The notes: generated from the sequence alone by a model not told the origin. A DNA stretch of 64,000 bases from Amycolatopsis sp. 2-15 (GCF_030285625.1 NZ_CP127294.1:5483501-5547500); one strand, 5' to 3'; shown: positions 1 through 9,242, numbered from the stretch's first letter. Program-made: numbers and translations.

Positions 1-920
1 ACACGGTCTACCTCTCGCCCGCGCCGGTCTACCACGCGGCGCCGCTGCGCTTCGGCGGTGTGGTGCAGGCGCTGGGCGGCACGGTGGTGCTGATGGAGAA
101 GTTCGACGCGGAGCAAGCGCTTTCTGCGATCGAGACCCACCACGTGACGCACAGCCAGTGGGTACCGACGATGTTCGTCCGCATGCTCAAGCTCCCCGAG
201 GCCACGCGCGCGAGGTACGACCTGTCGAGCCAGCGCGTGGCCGTCCACGCCGCGGCGCCGTGCCCGGTCGACGTCAAGCGGGCCATGATCGACTGGTGGG
301 GCCCGGTCCTGCACGAGTACTACTCGTCCACCGAGGGCAGCGGCATCACGTTCATCGACAGCGAGCAGTGGCTGCGCAAGCCCGGCTCGGTCGGGCCCGC
401 CGGCGTCGGCGTGATCCGCATCTGCGGCGAGGACGGCGAAGAGCTGCCGGCGGGCGGCATCGGCACCGTCTACTTCGAACGCGACGCGCTGCCGTTCGCC
501 TACCACAACGACCCGGGCAAGACCGCCAAGGCGCAGCACCCGGCGCACCCGACGTGGACCACCACCGGCGACGTCGGGTACGTCGACGAGGACGGTTTCC
601 TGTTCCTCACCGACCGCAAGGCCTTCATGATCATCTCCGGCGGGGTGAACATCTACCCGCAGGAGATCGAGAACGCGCTGACGCTGCACCCGAAAGTGCT
701 CGACGTCGCCGTGGTCGGCGTGCCCGACCCGGAGATGGGCGAGGCGGTGCAGGCGTTCGTCGAACCCGCGGGCGAGGCGGGGCCCGGCCTCGGCGACGAG
801 CTGCGCGAATACCTGCGCGAGCGCATCGCGCACTACAAGGTCCCCCGGGCGTTCACCTTCGTGGACCGGCTGCCCCGCACTCCCACCGGGAAGCTCGTCA
901 AGGGCGAGCTCACCCGCTGA
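1..920 (+). CDS. Acyl-CoA ligase (FadD-like), 3' part
   Basis: AMP-forming acyl-CoA synthetase cut by the left window edge; the reading frame is open from base 3. It would activate a carboxylic acid as an acyl-adenylate and then a CoA thioester. Visible family features are the YLSPAPVYHAAP stretch at the very start, the YYSSTEG adenylate motif (about base 318), the TGDVGYVDEDGF motif, and a C-terminal TPTGKLVKGEL segment carrying the catalytic lysine. It is followed 36 bases later by an alcohol dehydrogenase, so it heads or belongs to the oxidation operon. In that setting it probably ligates CoA to the acid made by the downstream P450, alcohol and aldehyde dehydrogenases. The exact substrate is not visible; a steroid side chain or fatty acid is inferred from the neighbouring SCP2 and mce genes. 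Confidence 0.88.
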   Translation, partial: TVYLSPAPVYHAAPLRFGGVVQALGGTVVLMEKFDAEQALSAIETHHVTHSQWVPTMFVRMLKLPEATRARYDLSSQRVAVHAAAPCPVDVKRAMIDWWGPVLHEYYSSTEGSGITFIDSEQWLRKPGSVGPAGVGVIRICGEDGEELPAGGIGTVYFERDALPFAYHNDPGKTAKAQHPAHPTWTTTGDVGYVDEDGFLFLTDRKAFMIISGGVNIYPQEIENALTLHPKVLDVAVVGVPDPEMGEAVQAFVEPAGEAGPGLGDELREYLRERIAHYKVPRAFTFVDRLPRTPTGKLVKGELTR

Positions 921-955
921 CCGACCACTTCGGACCCACCAGGAGCGAGAAGATC

Positions 956-2059
956 ATGCAGATCAAGGCCGCGGTGCTGCGCGCCGCCGACGGGCCCTAC
1001 CGGATCGAGGACGTCGAGCTGCCCGCGCCGGGCGCGGGCCAGGTGCTGGTGCGCATCGCCGGCGCCGGGCTGTGCCACACGGACCTGCTGCCGCGCGCGC
1101 CCGGGTTCCTGGCCGCGCCGCCGATCATCACCGGACACGAGGGTTCGGGTGTCGTCGAGGCCGTGGGCGCCGACGTCACGAGCCTGGCGCCGGGTGACCA
1201 CGTGGTGCTGTCGTTCGACTTCTGCGGCCACTGCGCCAACTGCGTCGCCGGGCACCCGTCGTACTGCGAGACGTTCTTCCCGCGCAACCTCACCGGCCAC
1301 GACCCGGACGGCGAGCAGCCGGTGCTCGACGCCGCCGGTGAAGCCGTGGCGGCCCGGTGGTTCGGGCAGTCGTCGTTCGCCTCGCACTCGGTCGTCGCGG
1401 CGCGCAACGCAGTAAAGGTCGATCCGGAGCTGCCGCTGGAGCTGCTCGGCCCGCTCGGCTGCGGCATCCAGACCGGCGCGGCGTCGGTGTTCAGCGCGCT
1501 CGGCGTGGAGCCCGGCACGAGTTTCGTCGTGTTCGGCGCGGGCGGCGTGGGCCTGTCCGCGGTGATGGCGGCGCGGGTGGCCGGTGCTGCGCGGATCGTC
1601 GCCGTGGACCTCAACCCGCGCCGGCTGGAGCTGGCGAAGGAGCTCGGTGCCACGCACACCGTCGACGGCGCCGCGGCCGACCTGGTCGAGCAGCTGCTGG
1701 CGGCCACGGGCGGCGCTCAGTACACCTTGGACACCACCGGCGTGCCCTCGGTGATCACCACGGCGATCGCGGTGCTGCGCCCTACCGGAACCTGCGGGCT
1801 CGTCGGCGTGCAGCAGGGCGACCTGGTGCTCGACCCGACGGCGCTCGCCGTGGGCCGCAACGTGATGGGAATCCTCGAAGGCGACGCCGTGCCGCAGGTG
1901 ATGATCCCGCGGCTGATCGAGCTGTGGCGCCAGGGCCGGTTCCCGTTCGACCGGCTGGTGGAGACGTTCCCGTTCGAGGAGATCAACGAAGCCGAGCAGG
2001 CAAGCCTGAAGGGCGAGGTCGTGAAGCCCGTCCTGGTTCCCTCCGCGCGGAAGGAGTGA
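956..2059 (+). CDS. Zinc-dependent alcohol dehydrogenase
   Basis: Medium-chain zinc alcohol dehydrogenase, 367 aa, oxidising an alcohol to an aldehyde with NAD(P). The catalytic zinc ligands appear as C40 and H61-E62 (GHEGSG), with a third Cys in the PLGCG motif. The structural zinc site has four cysteines at 90, 93, 96 and 104 (CGHCANC...YC). The Rossmann motif GAGGVG lies near residue 197. The ATG is preceded by AGGAG at a good distance, which fixes the start; an open frame extends upstream but overlaps the acyl-CoA ligase. The ferredoxin gene begins 4 bases after the stop. The context (P450, ferredoxin, aldehyde dehydrogenase) suggests that it oxidises the alcohol produced by the P450. Confidence 0.9.
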   Translation: MQIKAAVLRAADGPYRIEDVELPAPGAGQVLVRIAGAGLCHTDLLPRAPGFLAAPPIITGHEGSGVVEAVGADVTSLAPGDHVVLSFDFCGHCANCVAGHPSYCETFFPRNLTGHDPDGEQPVLDAAGEAVAARWFGQSSFASHSVVAARNAVKVDPELPLELLGPLGCGIQTGAASVFSALGVEPGTSFVVFGAGGVGLSAVMAARVAGAARIVAVDLNPRRLELAKELGATHTVDGAAADLVEQLLAATGGAQYTLDTTGVPSVITTAIAVLRPTGTCGLVGVQQGDLVLDPTALAVGRNVMGILEGDAVPQVMIPRLIELWRQGRFPFDRLVETFPFEEINEAEQASLKGEVVKPVLVPSARKE

Positions 2060-2063
2060 GCAC

Positions 2064-2255
2064 GTGAAGATCGTCGTGGACCGCGCCCGCTGCACCGGGC
2101 TGGGCATCTGCGAGTCGTTCGCGCCCGAGGTGTTCGAGGTGGACGACAACGGTGACCTGGTCCTGTCGTCCGAGACCGTGCCCGACGGGCTGGAGTCCGA
2201 AGTGGAGCAAGCGGTGACGGGCTGCCCGACCGAGGCCCTGAGGCTTGAGCAGTGA
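2064..2255 (+). CDS. 3Fe-4S ferredoxin (P450 redox partner)
   Basis: Small single-cluster ferredoxin of 63 aa. Cysteines at 10, 16 and 54 (CTGLGIC ... CPTEAL) with glycine where a fourth ligand would be are typical of the 3Fe-4S ferredoxins that feed electrons to actinobacterial P450s. The start is a GTG behind AAGGAGTGAG. Its stop overlaps the GTG of the ferredoxin reductase (GTGA), so the two are translationally coupled. It should pass electrons from that reductase to the P450 at 4910. Cytosolic and acidic. The family call is firm; the pairing with this P450 rests on gene order. Confidence 0.92.
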   Translation: MKIVVDRARCTGLGICESFAPEVFEVDDNGDLVLSSETVPDGLESEVEQAVTGCPTEALRLEQ

Positions 2256-3465
2256 CCCGTCTCGTCGTCGTCGGTGCTTCCTTGGCCGGGTTGCGGGCCG
2301 TGGAGGGCGCGCGCAAGGCCGGGTTCACCGGGACCGTGACGCTCGTCGGCGCGGAGGAGCACCTGCCCTACGACCGGCCGCCGCTGTCGAAGGCGTTCCT
2401 CGACGGGCCGGTCGCCGCGCCGGTGTTCCGCGAGGAGCAGGTGCTGCGTGACGAGCTCGGCGTCGAGCTCGTGCTCGGCACCCGGGCGCACGCGCTGGAC
2501 CCGGCCGAGCGCGTGGTGCACGCGGGCGGGAAGGAGATCCCGTACGACGGCCTCGTGATCGCCACCGGCGCGACCGCCCGGACCCTGCCCGGCACCAGCC
2601 ACCTGGCCGGTGTGCACACGCTGCGCACCCTCGACGACGCGCTCGCCGTGCGCGCGGCCCTTGACACCGGCGCGCGCACGGTGGTGATCGGCGCCGGGTT
2701 CATCGGCTCGGAAATCGCCTCGGCGGCGCGCAAACGCGGCCTGCCGGTGACCGTGGTGGAGGCCGCGCCGACGCCGTTGATGCGGGCGATCGGCGCCATG
2801 GGGGAGCCGTGCTCGGCGCTGCACCGCGCGAACGGCACGGACCTGCGCTGCGGAGTCGCCGTGACCGGTGTCGAAGGCCACGGCCGCGTCGAACGCGTGC
2901 GGCTGGCCGACGGCACCACGCTGGACGCGGACCTGGTCGTGGTCGGCGCCGGCGCGGTCCCGGCCACGGACTGGCTGGCGGGCAGCGGCCTGACGCTGGA
3001 GGACGGCGTGGTGTGCGACGAGACGCTGGCCACCGGGCTGCCCGGCGTGTACGCGGCGGGGATGTCGCCCGGTGGGCCAACCCGGTGTTCGGCCGGGCCA
3101 TGCGCCTGGAGCACTGGAGCAGCGCCGCGGAGCAGGGGGCCGCGGCGGGCGTCGGTGCGGCGGTGCCGGGGGCGGCCAAGCCGTACGAGACCGTGCCCTA
3201 CTTCTGGTCCGACTGGTACGACACCCGCATCCAGTTCGCCGGCGTGCCCGACGCCGACGAGATCCAGGTGGTGCTCGGCGATCCGGACGAGGGCCGGTTC
3301 GTCGCGCTGTACCGCTCAGGCGAGCGCCTCGCCGGCGTGCTCGCGGTGAACAAACAACGGGAGATCATGAAGTTCCGGGCCCTCATCGCACGCCGCACCG
3401 ACTGGTCCGGCGCGCTCGACTTCGCCGCCCGGCGGCGGGAACCCGTGTCCGAAGGAGTGCGCTGA
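2252..3465 (+). pseudogene. Ferredoxin reductase, interrupted by a 1-base frameshift
   Basis: NAD(P)H:ferredoxin reductase of the FAD-dependent pyridine-nucleotide-disulphide oxidoreductase type. The first frame carries the FAD motif GASLAG and the NAD motif GAGFIGSE, and runs to GVYAAG. The sequence then continues in the -1 frame with DVARWANPVFG, the expected partner of that motif. Adding one G to the GGGG run at 3058-3061 restores a continuous protein of about 404 aa, the normal family length. As written, the FAD-binding GD motif and the last 130 residues are lost. Either the sequence is one base short here, or the gene is newly inactivated. The start GTG overlaps the ferredoxin stop, and the restored stop overlaps the aldehyde dehydrogenase ATG (TGATG). 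Confidence 0.88.
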
Positions 3466-4913
3466 TGCACGAACACGAAGCCCTGTACATCGACGGCGCG
3501 TGGGTGCGCCCGGTGGGCGGTGCGACGCTCGCCGTGGTCTCGCCGGACACCGAGGAACGCATCGGCACGGTGCCGCTCGCCGGGGAGTCCGAAGTGGACG
3601 CCGCCGTCGCCGCCGCCGGTCGCGCGCTGCGGTCCGCGGAGTGGGGCGGGCTCACGCCGGAGGCGCGGTCCGGGCTGCTGATGGCGTTCGCCGAGGAGCT
3701 GGGCAAGAACGTGGCCCAGCGCGCCGAGCTCACCACGATCCAGAACGGCATGCCGATCACCGTCGCCACCGCGGCCGAGGGGGCCGGCCCGGTCGGGATC
3801 CTGCAGTACTACGCCGCGCTCGGGGCCGCGCCCGCCGAGGAGCGCCGGCCGCGCCTGGACGGCCAGGGCGTCACCGTGGTGCGCAAGGAGCCGGTCGGCG
3901 TGGTCGCGCTCGTGGTGCCGTGGAACTTCCCGCAGGTGCTCACGATGTTCAAGCTCGCGCCGGCCCTGGCCGCGGGCTGCGCCGTGGTGCTCAAGCCGTC
4001 GCCCGAGACCACTTTGGACGCGCTGGAGCTGGCGGCCACCGCCGAACGCGCGGGCTTGCCCGCGGGCGTGCTGAACGTGATCTCCGGCGGCGCGGACATC
4101 GGCGAGTACCTCGTGACGCACCCGGGCGTGCGGAAGGTCGCGTTCACCGGGTCCACGCCCGTCGGCCGGAAGATCGGCGAGGCGTGCGGCCGCCTGCTGC
4201 GTCCCGTCACGCTGGAACTGGGCGGGAAGTCGGCGGCGATCGTGCTCGACGACGCCGACCTGGCGGCCACCGTGCAGGGCCTGGCCACCGCGAGCCTGCT
4301 GAACAACGGCCAGACCTGCTACCTCTCCACGCGCATCCTCGCCCCGCGCTCGCGCCACGACGAGGTCGTCGCCGCGCTGTCCGGGCTGGCGTCCGCGCTG
4401 ACCGTCGGCGACCCGCTCGACCCGGGCACGCACATCGGCCCGCTGGTCAGCGACAAGCAGCGACGCAAGGTCGAGGAGTACGTGGCGGTGGGTCGCGAGT
4501 CCGGCGCGACGCTGGCGGCCGGCGGCGGGCGTCCCGGCCGCGACCGCGGCTGGTACGTGCAGCCCACCGTGTTCGGCGGCGTCGACAACGGCAGCCGGAT
4601 CGCGCGGGAGGAGATCTTCGGCCCGGTGCTCACGGTGATCCCGTACGGCGATGTCGACGAGGCGGTCTCGATCGCCAACGACTCCGACTACGGACTCGGC
4701 GGCACCATCTGGACCTCCGACGTGGAGAAGGGCCTGGATGTGGCGCGCCGCGTGGAGACCGGCAGCGTCGGCGTGAACTTCTACGACCTCGACCTGGGCG
4801 CCCCGTTCGGCGGCGTGAAGGCCAGCGGCGTCGGTCGCGAGCTCGGGCCCGAGGGCCTCGCCGCCTACCAGCAGCTCAAGTCCGTCTACTTGGGACAGGA
4901 GATTTCCGCATGA
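3465..4913 (+). CDS. Aldehyde dehydrogenase
   Basis: NAD(P)-dependent aldehyde dehydrogenase of the ALDH superfamily, 482 aa, oxidising aldehydes to carboxylic acids. The catalytic Cys285 sits in NNGQTC, the general base Glu251 in LELGGKS, and the cofactor-binding VPWNFP motif near residue 151. Length and motif spacing are normal. The ATG overlaps the stop of the ferredoxin reductase and the stop overlaps the ATG of the P450 (ATGA), so expression should be tightly coupled. In this operon it probably converts the aldehyde from the alcohol dehydrogenase to the acid used by the acyl-CoA ligase; the substrate itself is inferred. Confidence 0.92.
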   Translation: MHEHEALYIDGAWVRPVGGATLAVVSPDTEERIGTVPLAGESEVDAAVAAAGRALRSAEWGGLTPEARSGLLMAFAEELGKNVAQRAELTTIQNGMPITVATAAEGAGPVGILQYYAALGAAPAEERRPRLDGQGVTVVRKEPVGVVALVVPWNFPQVLTMFKLAPALAAGCAVVLKPSPETTLDALELAATAERAGLPAGVLNVISGGADIGEYLVTHPGVRKVAFTGSTPVGRKIGEACGRLLRPVTLELGGKSAAIVLDDADLAATVQGLATASLLNNGQTCYLSTRILAPRSRHDEVVAALSGLASALTVGDPLDPGTHIGPLVSDKQRRKVEEYVAVGRESGATLAAGGGRPGRDRGWYVQPTVFGGVDNGSRIAREEIFGPVLTVIPYGDVDEAVSIANDSDYGLGGTIWTSDVEKGLDVARRVETGSVGVNFYDLDLGAPFGGVKASGVGRELGPEGLAAYQQLKSVYLGQEISA

Positions 4914-6172
4914 CCGCCATCGTGACCCCGCAGCAGCGCGAGTACGACGAGATCGACCTTTCGTCGCGGGCCTTCTGGTCGACCCGCGCCGCCGACCGCG
5001 AGCGCAGTTTCGCCGCGCTGCGCCAGGAGCGTCCGGTGTCCTGGCACCGGCCGGTCGAGGACGCGCTGATGGAGGACCCCGAGGACCCCGGCTACTGGGC
5101 CGTGGTCCGCCACGCCGACATCGTCGAGGTGAGCCGCCGCAACGACGTGTTCGTGTCCGGCCAGGGCGTGATGTTCGAGAACATCCCCGAGGAGATGCTC
5201 GAGGCGTCGCAGTCGTTCCTGGCGATGGACCCGCCGCGGCACACGAAGATCCGCAAGCTCGTCAGTGCCGCGTTCACCCCGAAGCAGGTGCGCCGCATCG
5301 ACGAGCAGATCAAGGCCAACGCCCGCGACATCGTGCGCGAGCTGGCCGAGGCGGGCAGCGGCGCCGACTTCGTGCGCCAGTGCTCCGGGCAGCTGCCGAT
5401 CCGCACGTTGTCGGACATGGTCGGCATCCCCCAGGCCCACCGCGAGAGCGTGGCCCACGCCGCCGACGCGTCGGTGTCCTGGGCCGACCCGGTCTACCTC
5501 GCCGGGCGCGACCCGATCGACATGATCTTCGAGGCCCAGATGACGCTGCACGGCGTGGCGTTCGAGATGGCCGAGCACCGCCGCGCCCACCCGGCCGAGG
5601 ACCTGATGACCAACCTCGTGCAGGCCGAAGTGGACGGTGAGCGCCTCACCGACGAGGAGATCGCGGCGTTCTTCGTGCTGCTGTCGGTGGCGGGCAACGA
5701 CACCACGCGCCAGACCACCAGTCACACGCTGCGCGCGCTCACCGACTTCCCGGAGCAGCGCGAGTGGCTGATGGCCGACTTCGACGGCCGCATCGGCAGC
5801 GCGCTCGACGAGTTCGTCCGCTGGGCCTCCCCGGTGATGACCTTCCGCCGCACGGCTGTCGCGGACTTCGAGCTGGGCGGGCAGCAGATCAGCACCGGCG
5901 AGAAGGTGGTGATGTTCTACGCGTCCGGCAACTTCGACCCCGAGGTGTTCGACGAGCCGGGCCACTTCGATCTGAGCCGCAGCCCCAACCCACACGTGAG
6001 CTTCGGCGGGGGCGGCGCGCACTTCTGCCTCGGCAACCAGGTCGCCAAGGCCCAGCTGCGCGCCCTGTTCGGCGAGCTGCTGCGCACCCTGCCGGCCATT
6101 ACCGCCGGCGAGCCCGACTACCTGGCCGGCAACTTCGTGCACGCCGTGCGCGCCATGCCCTGCTTCTTCTGA
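4910..6172 (+). CDS. Cytochrome P450
   Basis: Soluble bacterial cytochrome P450 of 420 aa. The I-helix oxygen-activation motif is AGNDTT (261-266), the K-helix ExxR is E301-R304, and the haem ligand is Cys373 in FGGGGAHFCLG. The sequence resembles the CYP124/CYP125/CYP142 group that hydroxylates the terminal methyl of sterols and branched lipids, for example in the AMDPPRHTKIRKLVSAAF segment. That subfamily placement is by eye. Electrons would come from the ferredoxin and reductase encoded just upstream. It starts by ATGA overlap with the aldehyde dehydrogenase. Together with the dehydrogenases and the ligase it would make an alcohol, aldehyde, acid and acyl-CoA in turn. Confidence 0.92.
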   Translation: MTAIVTPQQREYDEIDLSSRAFWSTRAADRERSFAALRQERPVSWHRPVEDALMEDPEDPGYWAVVRHADIVEVSRRNDVFVSGQGVMFENIPEEMLEASQSFLAMDPPRHTKIRKLVSAAFTPKQVRRIDEQIKANARDIVRELAEAGSGADFVRQCSGQLPIRTLSDMVGIPQAHRESVAHAADASVSWADPVYLAGRDPIDMIFEAQMTLHGVAFEMAEHRRAHPAEDLMTNLVQAEVDGERLTDEEIAAFFVLLSVAGNDTTRQTTSHTLRALTDFPEQREWLMADFDGRIGSALDEFVRWASPVMTFRRTAVADFELGGQQISTGEKVVMFYASGNFDPEVFDEPGHFDLSRSPNPHVSFGGGGAHFCLGNQVAKAQLRALFGELLRTLPAITAGEPDYLAGNFVHAVRAMPCFF

Positions 6173-6203
6173 GACCACGTTCCCGAACAGACCGGAGGCC
6201 AGC

Positions 6204-6611
6204 ATGCCCGCGTTCAGCAAGCCCGAAGAGATCTACCAGTACATCGGCGGCATCTTCGAAACCGCGTTCGCCGACGCCGACCTCGCCGCCAAGCTCGCCG
6301 GCACCGGACTGGTGCTGAAGATGGTGTGCACCAACCCCGAGTCCGCGCTGCTGATCGACACGCAGAACCGCCGCGTGACCGGCGACGCGTTCGACGCCCC
6401 GGCCGACGCGACCATGACGATGGACAGCGAGGTCGCCAACGGCTACTGGCAGGGCAAAGTGAACCTCACGTTCGCCATGGCCCGCGGCAAGGTCAAAGTG
6501 GACGGTCCCGTGTCGAAGCTGATCAAGCTCGCCCCGCTGTCGAAGAAACTCTTTCCCGTGTACGTGGAAAATCTGCGCGCCGACGGGCGCGAGGACCTGA
6601 TCGTCGGCTGA
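6204..6611 (+). CDS. SCP2 sterol-binding domain protein
   Basis: A 135-aa protein made of a single SCP2 (sterol carrier protein 2) lipid-binding domain, with the typical amphipathic strand pattern and a MTMDSEVANGYWQGKVN core. Such domains hold sterols or acyl chains in a hydrophobic tunnel and deliver them to enzymes. The ATG follows GGAGG at 9 bases. It lies between the P450 and the lipid-import ATPase, consistent with carrying an imported hydrophobic substrate to the P450. No signal peptide, so cytosolic. The fold family is clear; the ligand is unknown. Confidence 0.85.
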   Translation: MPAFSKPEEIYQYIGGIFETAFADADLAAKLAGTGLVLKMVCTNPESALLIDTQNRRVTGDAFDAPADATMTMDSEVANGYWQGKVNLTFAMARGKVKVDGPVSKLIKLAPLSKKLFPVYVENLRADGREDLIVG

Positions 6612-6633
6612 GCCGGGAAGGGCGAGCACAACG

Positions 6634-7685
6634 GTGGGTGCGGAAGTCGTCGTCGAGGGCCTGACGAAGTCGTTCGGGCGCCAGACGATCCGGCGGGACG
6701 TGACCCTCACCCTGCCCCCGGGTGAGGTGTCCGTCCTGCTGGGTCCCTCTGGAACCGGGAAGTCGTTGTTCCTCAAGTCGCTGATCGGGCTGCTCAAGCC
6801 CGACCGCGGCCGCTGCGTGGTCGACGGCGTCGACGTGGTCACGTGCTCGGAGCACCGGCTCTACGAGGTGCGCAAGCTGTTCGGGTGCTGTTCCAGGACG
6901 GCGCGCTGTTCGGCTCCATGACCTTGTTCGACAACATCGCGTTCCCGCTGCGCGAGCACACCCGCAAGTCGGAGACGGAGATCCGGCGGATCGTGCGCGA
7001 GAAGCTGGAGCTCACGGGCGTGGCCGGCGCCGACCGCAAGCTGCCCGGTGAGATCTCCGGCGGCATGCGCAAACGCGCCGGCCTGGCCCGGGCGCTCGTG
7101 CTCGACCCCGAGATCCTGCTCGTCGACGAGCCCGACTCCGGCCTGGACCCGGTGCGCACCACCTACATCTCGCAGCTGTTCCTCGACGTCAACGCCCAGA
7201 GCGACGCGACGTTCCTCATCGTCACGCACAACATCAACCTCGCCCGGACCGTGCCCGACAACCTCGGCATGCTCTTCCGCCGCGAGCTGGTGCTGTTCGG
7301 CCCGCGCGAGGTGCTGCTGAGCAGTGAGGAGCCGGTGGTGCGCCAGTTCCTCAACGGCCGCATGGACGGCCCGATCGGCATGAGCGAGGAGAAGGACTCG
7401 GCGACCATGGCCGCGGAACGCGCGAAGTTCGCCGCCGGGCACCGCGACGGTGGCGTCGAAGAAGTCGCCGGGATCCCGCCGCAGATGCAGCTCGCGCCCG
7501 GGCTGCCGACGCGGCCGGGCGAGGCGCTGCGCAGGGACCGCGTGCTGCGGCTCCTGCCGACACTGCCGGAAGCGGCGCAGGACGGGATCCTCGCGTCGCT
7601 CACGCCGGAGGAACGCCGCCGCTACGGCGTGGACCGCCTGGATCGCGTGGACCACGGCCGCCACCGCGTCGAGGAGGTCTCGTGA
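6634..7685 (+). pseudogene. Mkl/MceG-type ABC ATPase, 1-base frameshift
   Basis: ATPase subunit of an Mce (MlaF-like) lipid importer. Walker A is GPSGTGKS, the signature is ISGGMRKRAGLARAL and Walker B is ILLVDEPDSGLDP, followed by the long C-terminal tail seen in actinobacterial MceG proteins. The frame breaks after LFG at the GGG run 6883-6885 and resumes one frame back with VLFQDGALFG, a hallmark of this family. One added G restores about 350 aa. As given, the protein would end soon after Walker A. The start is GTG 6634. The stop overlaps the GTG of the permease stub. This is either a base-call error or a recent inactivation; three more such indels occur in this locus. Confidence 0.87.
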
Positions 7686-7786
7686 GCACCGCGTGGACGT
7701 TTCCCGGCTCGCGCGCGTTCGGCCACACCGAGCGGATGTTCGCCCTCGGCCTGGACGTGCTGCGGCTCGGATCCTCGACAAGCTGA
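7682..7786 (+). pseudogene. YrbE-type permease, N-terminal stub
   Basis: The GTG overlaps the ATPase stop, and about 29 codons match the start of an Mce-type YrbE (MlaE) permease, ending in the pre-membrane helix ERMFALGLDVLRL. The similarity then stops abruptly near base 7768 and the frame terminates at 7786. Past that point the DNA encodes the middle of an MCE substrate-binding protein in another frame. A full mce locus has two permeases of about 250-280 aa here. All transmembrane segments are therefore missing, and the ATPase has no membrane partner in this window. The junction could be a genomic deletion or an assembly join. Confidence 0.7.
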
Positions 7787-9095
7787 TGCCGGTACTGCAG
7801 GCCGTGCAGCCGCAGAAGCTCTCGACCACGCTCAACGCGGTGTCCGACGCGCTCGACGGCCGTGGCGAGCAGCTCGGACAGACGCTCACTCGGCTCGGCG
7901 ACTACGTGCGGCGGATCAACCCGTCGGTGCCCGACCTGACGGCCGACCTCGCCGCACTGCCAGGCGTCGCGGACACCTACGCCCACGCCGCGCCAGACCT
8001 GCTGCAGGCGTTGAGCGACCTCACCACGACGACGAAAACGATTGCGCAGCAACAGGACTCGTTGCGCTCGCTGTACTCCGACCTCACCACCACGGGGCTG
8101 AACCTGCGCGACTTCCCCGCCGCCAACAAGGACAACCTGATCCGCGTCACGAGCGATTCGCGCCCGACGCTGGACCTGCTGGAGCGCTACGCGCCCCCGA
8201 GTACCCGTGCCTGACGAAACAGCTCGCCGACTTCGGCCCGAAGCTCGACGACGTCTGGTGCGGCGCGAACGGCGACCACGAGGCGCTTGCCGGCAGTGTG
8301 CCGACCGATCAGCTGCGCACGGTCGTCGACGAGCTCGACAACACGCTGTCCGGCTCGGCCGCACCCGACCTGCGGCAGCTGCTGGACTCGACGGACACCT
8401 TCACCTCGGCCGCGCTCGACCACGTCCACGAAACTTCGCAGCTGCTGTCGAGCGCGCGCGTCGTGCTCGACACCCAGAACGCGCAGTCCGCGCAGATCAA
8501 GGACTTCTCCGCGAACCTGCGCGTGCTGGCCGCCCAGCTGAAGTCCTCCGACGGCGACCTCCGGCACCTCATCACGGCCGCCCCGCAGGCGGCGCAGCAG
8601 ATCAACGCCGTCACCGAGACCGGCCCGCAGCTCAGCGTGCTGCTCGCGAACCTGCTGACCACGGCCGACGTCATCGCCCCCCGCCGCGACGGCATCGAGG
8701 ACATCCTCGTCTCGTACCCGCAACTGATGACCCTCGCCAACACCGTCGTCCCCGGCGACGGCACCGCGCACTTGGGCCTGGTGCTCAACTTCTTCGACCC
8801 GTACGTCTGCACCCGCGGCTACGAGAACACAGTTCGAAGGCCGGCCGACCAGGTCTCCCAGACACCGGCGAACACCACGGCGTACTGCGCTCTACCGCCG
8901 GGGAGCCCGACTTCGGTGCGGGGTTCGCAGAACGCTCCTTACGGCGGGAAGCCGCCGGCGGTGCCGCCTCCCGCGGTTGCGTCTTCCGGCGGCGCTCCGG
9001 TGGGTGGCCTGCCTTTGCCGGGCCTGCTGGGCGTTCCGGCGCTTTCCGGTCCTACGTCGTTGGCCGGTTTGCTCGGCCTTTCCGGTGCGAAATGA
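7769..9095 (+). pseudogene. MCE-family protein, N-terminus missing and frameshifted
   Basis: Middle and C-terminal part of an MCE (mammalian cell entry) lipid-binding protein. It enters in frame with ILDKLMPVLQAVQPQKLSTT, continues through the coiled-coil region, and breaks at the CCCCC run 8194-8198. There one added C would give YAPPEYPCL, matching the conserved 'PEYPCL' of the family. It then runs in the next frame to a proline/glycine-rich tail ending at 9095. The N-terminal membrane anchor and the beta-barrel MCE domain that forms the shuttle ring are absent. No start codon is available for the first segment. Which MCE paralogue it derives from cannot be told. Confidence 0.72.
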
Positions 9096-9241
9096 GGATT
9101 CCCATGCGCCCTGCCTCGACTTCCGCCTCCGGTCCATTCCCGCTCGGCACTCCATTCCTGCTCGGCACTCCATTCCTGCTCGGCCCTGTGGCCATGCCCG
9201 GGCCGCGGCCTCGGCCGGCTCGCCCAGCTTGCCTCGCGTGA
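9092..9241 (+). CDS. Small ORF sharing its first residues with the next gene
   Basis: A 49-codon frame whose ATG overlaps the stop of the MCE remnant (ATGA). It starts MRIPMR, exactly like the next gene at 9243; about 20 bases around the two starts are identical. After that it diverges into a low-complexity Pro/Leu/Gly peptide encoded by an 18-bp tandem repeat. It may be the start of a lost mce gene joined to repeat DNA, a duplicated start region, or noncoding. No function is proposed. Confidence 0.3.
   Translation: MRIPMRPASTSASGPFPLGTPFLLGTPFLLGPVAMPGPRPRPARPACLA
9135..9188 (+). repeat. 18-bp tandem repeat, 3 copies
   Basis: Three head-to-tail copies of an 18-bp unit, CATTCCYGCTCGGCACTC, starting at 9135, 9153 and 9171; the last has two changes near its end. 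It lies in the short stretch between the MCE remnant and the MCE-associated gene. Unit length divisible by three keeps any reading frame open, giving the peptide TPFLLG in one frame. Confidence 0.85.
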
Positions 9242-9242
9242 A

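Noticed and set aside
7769..7774. GGATCC (BamHI site) at the permease/MCE junction as a cloning scar
   Set aside because: A single 6-bp site occurs by chance often enough in this GC-rich DNA, and no vector sequence surrounds it; not evidence of an artificial join on its own.
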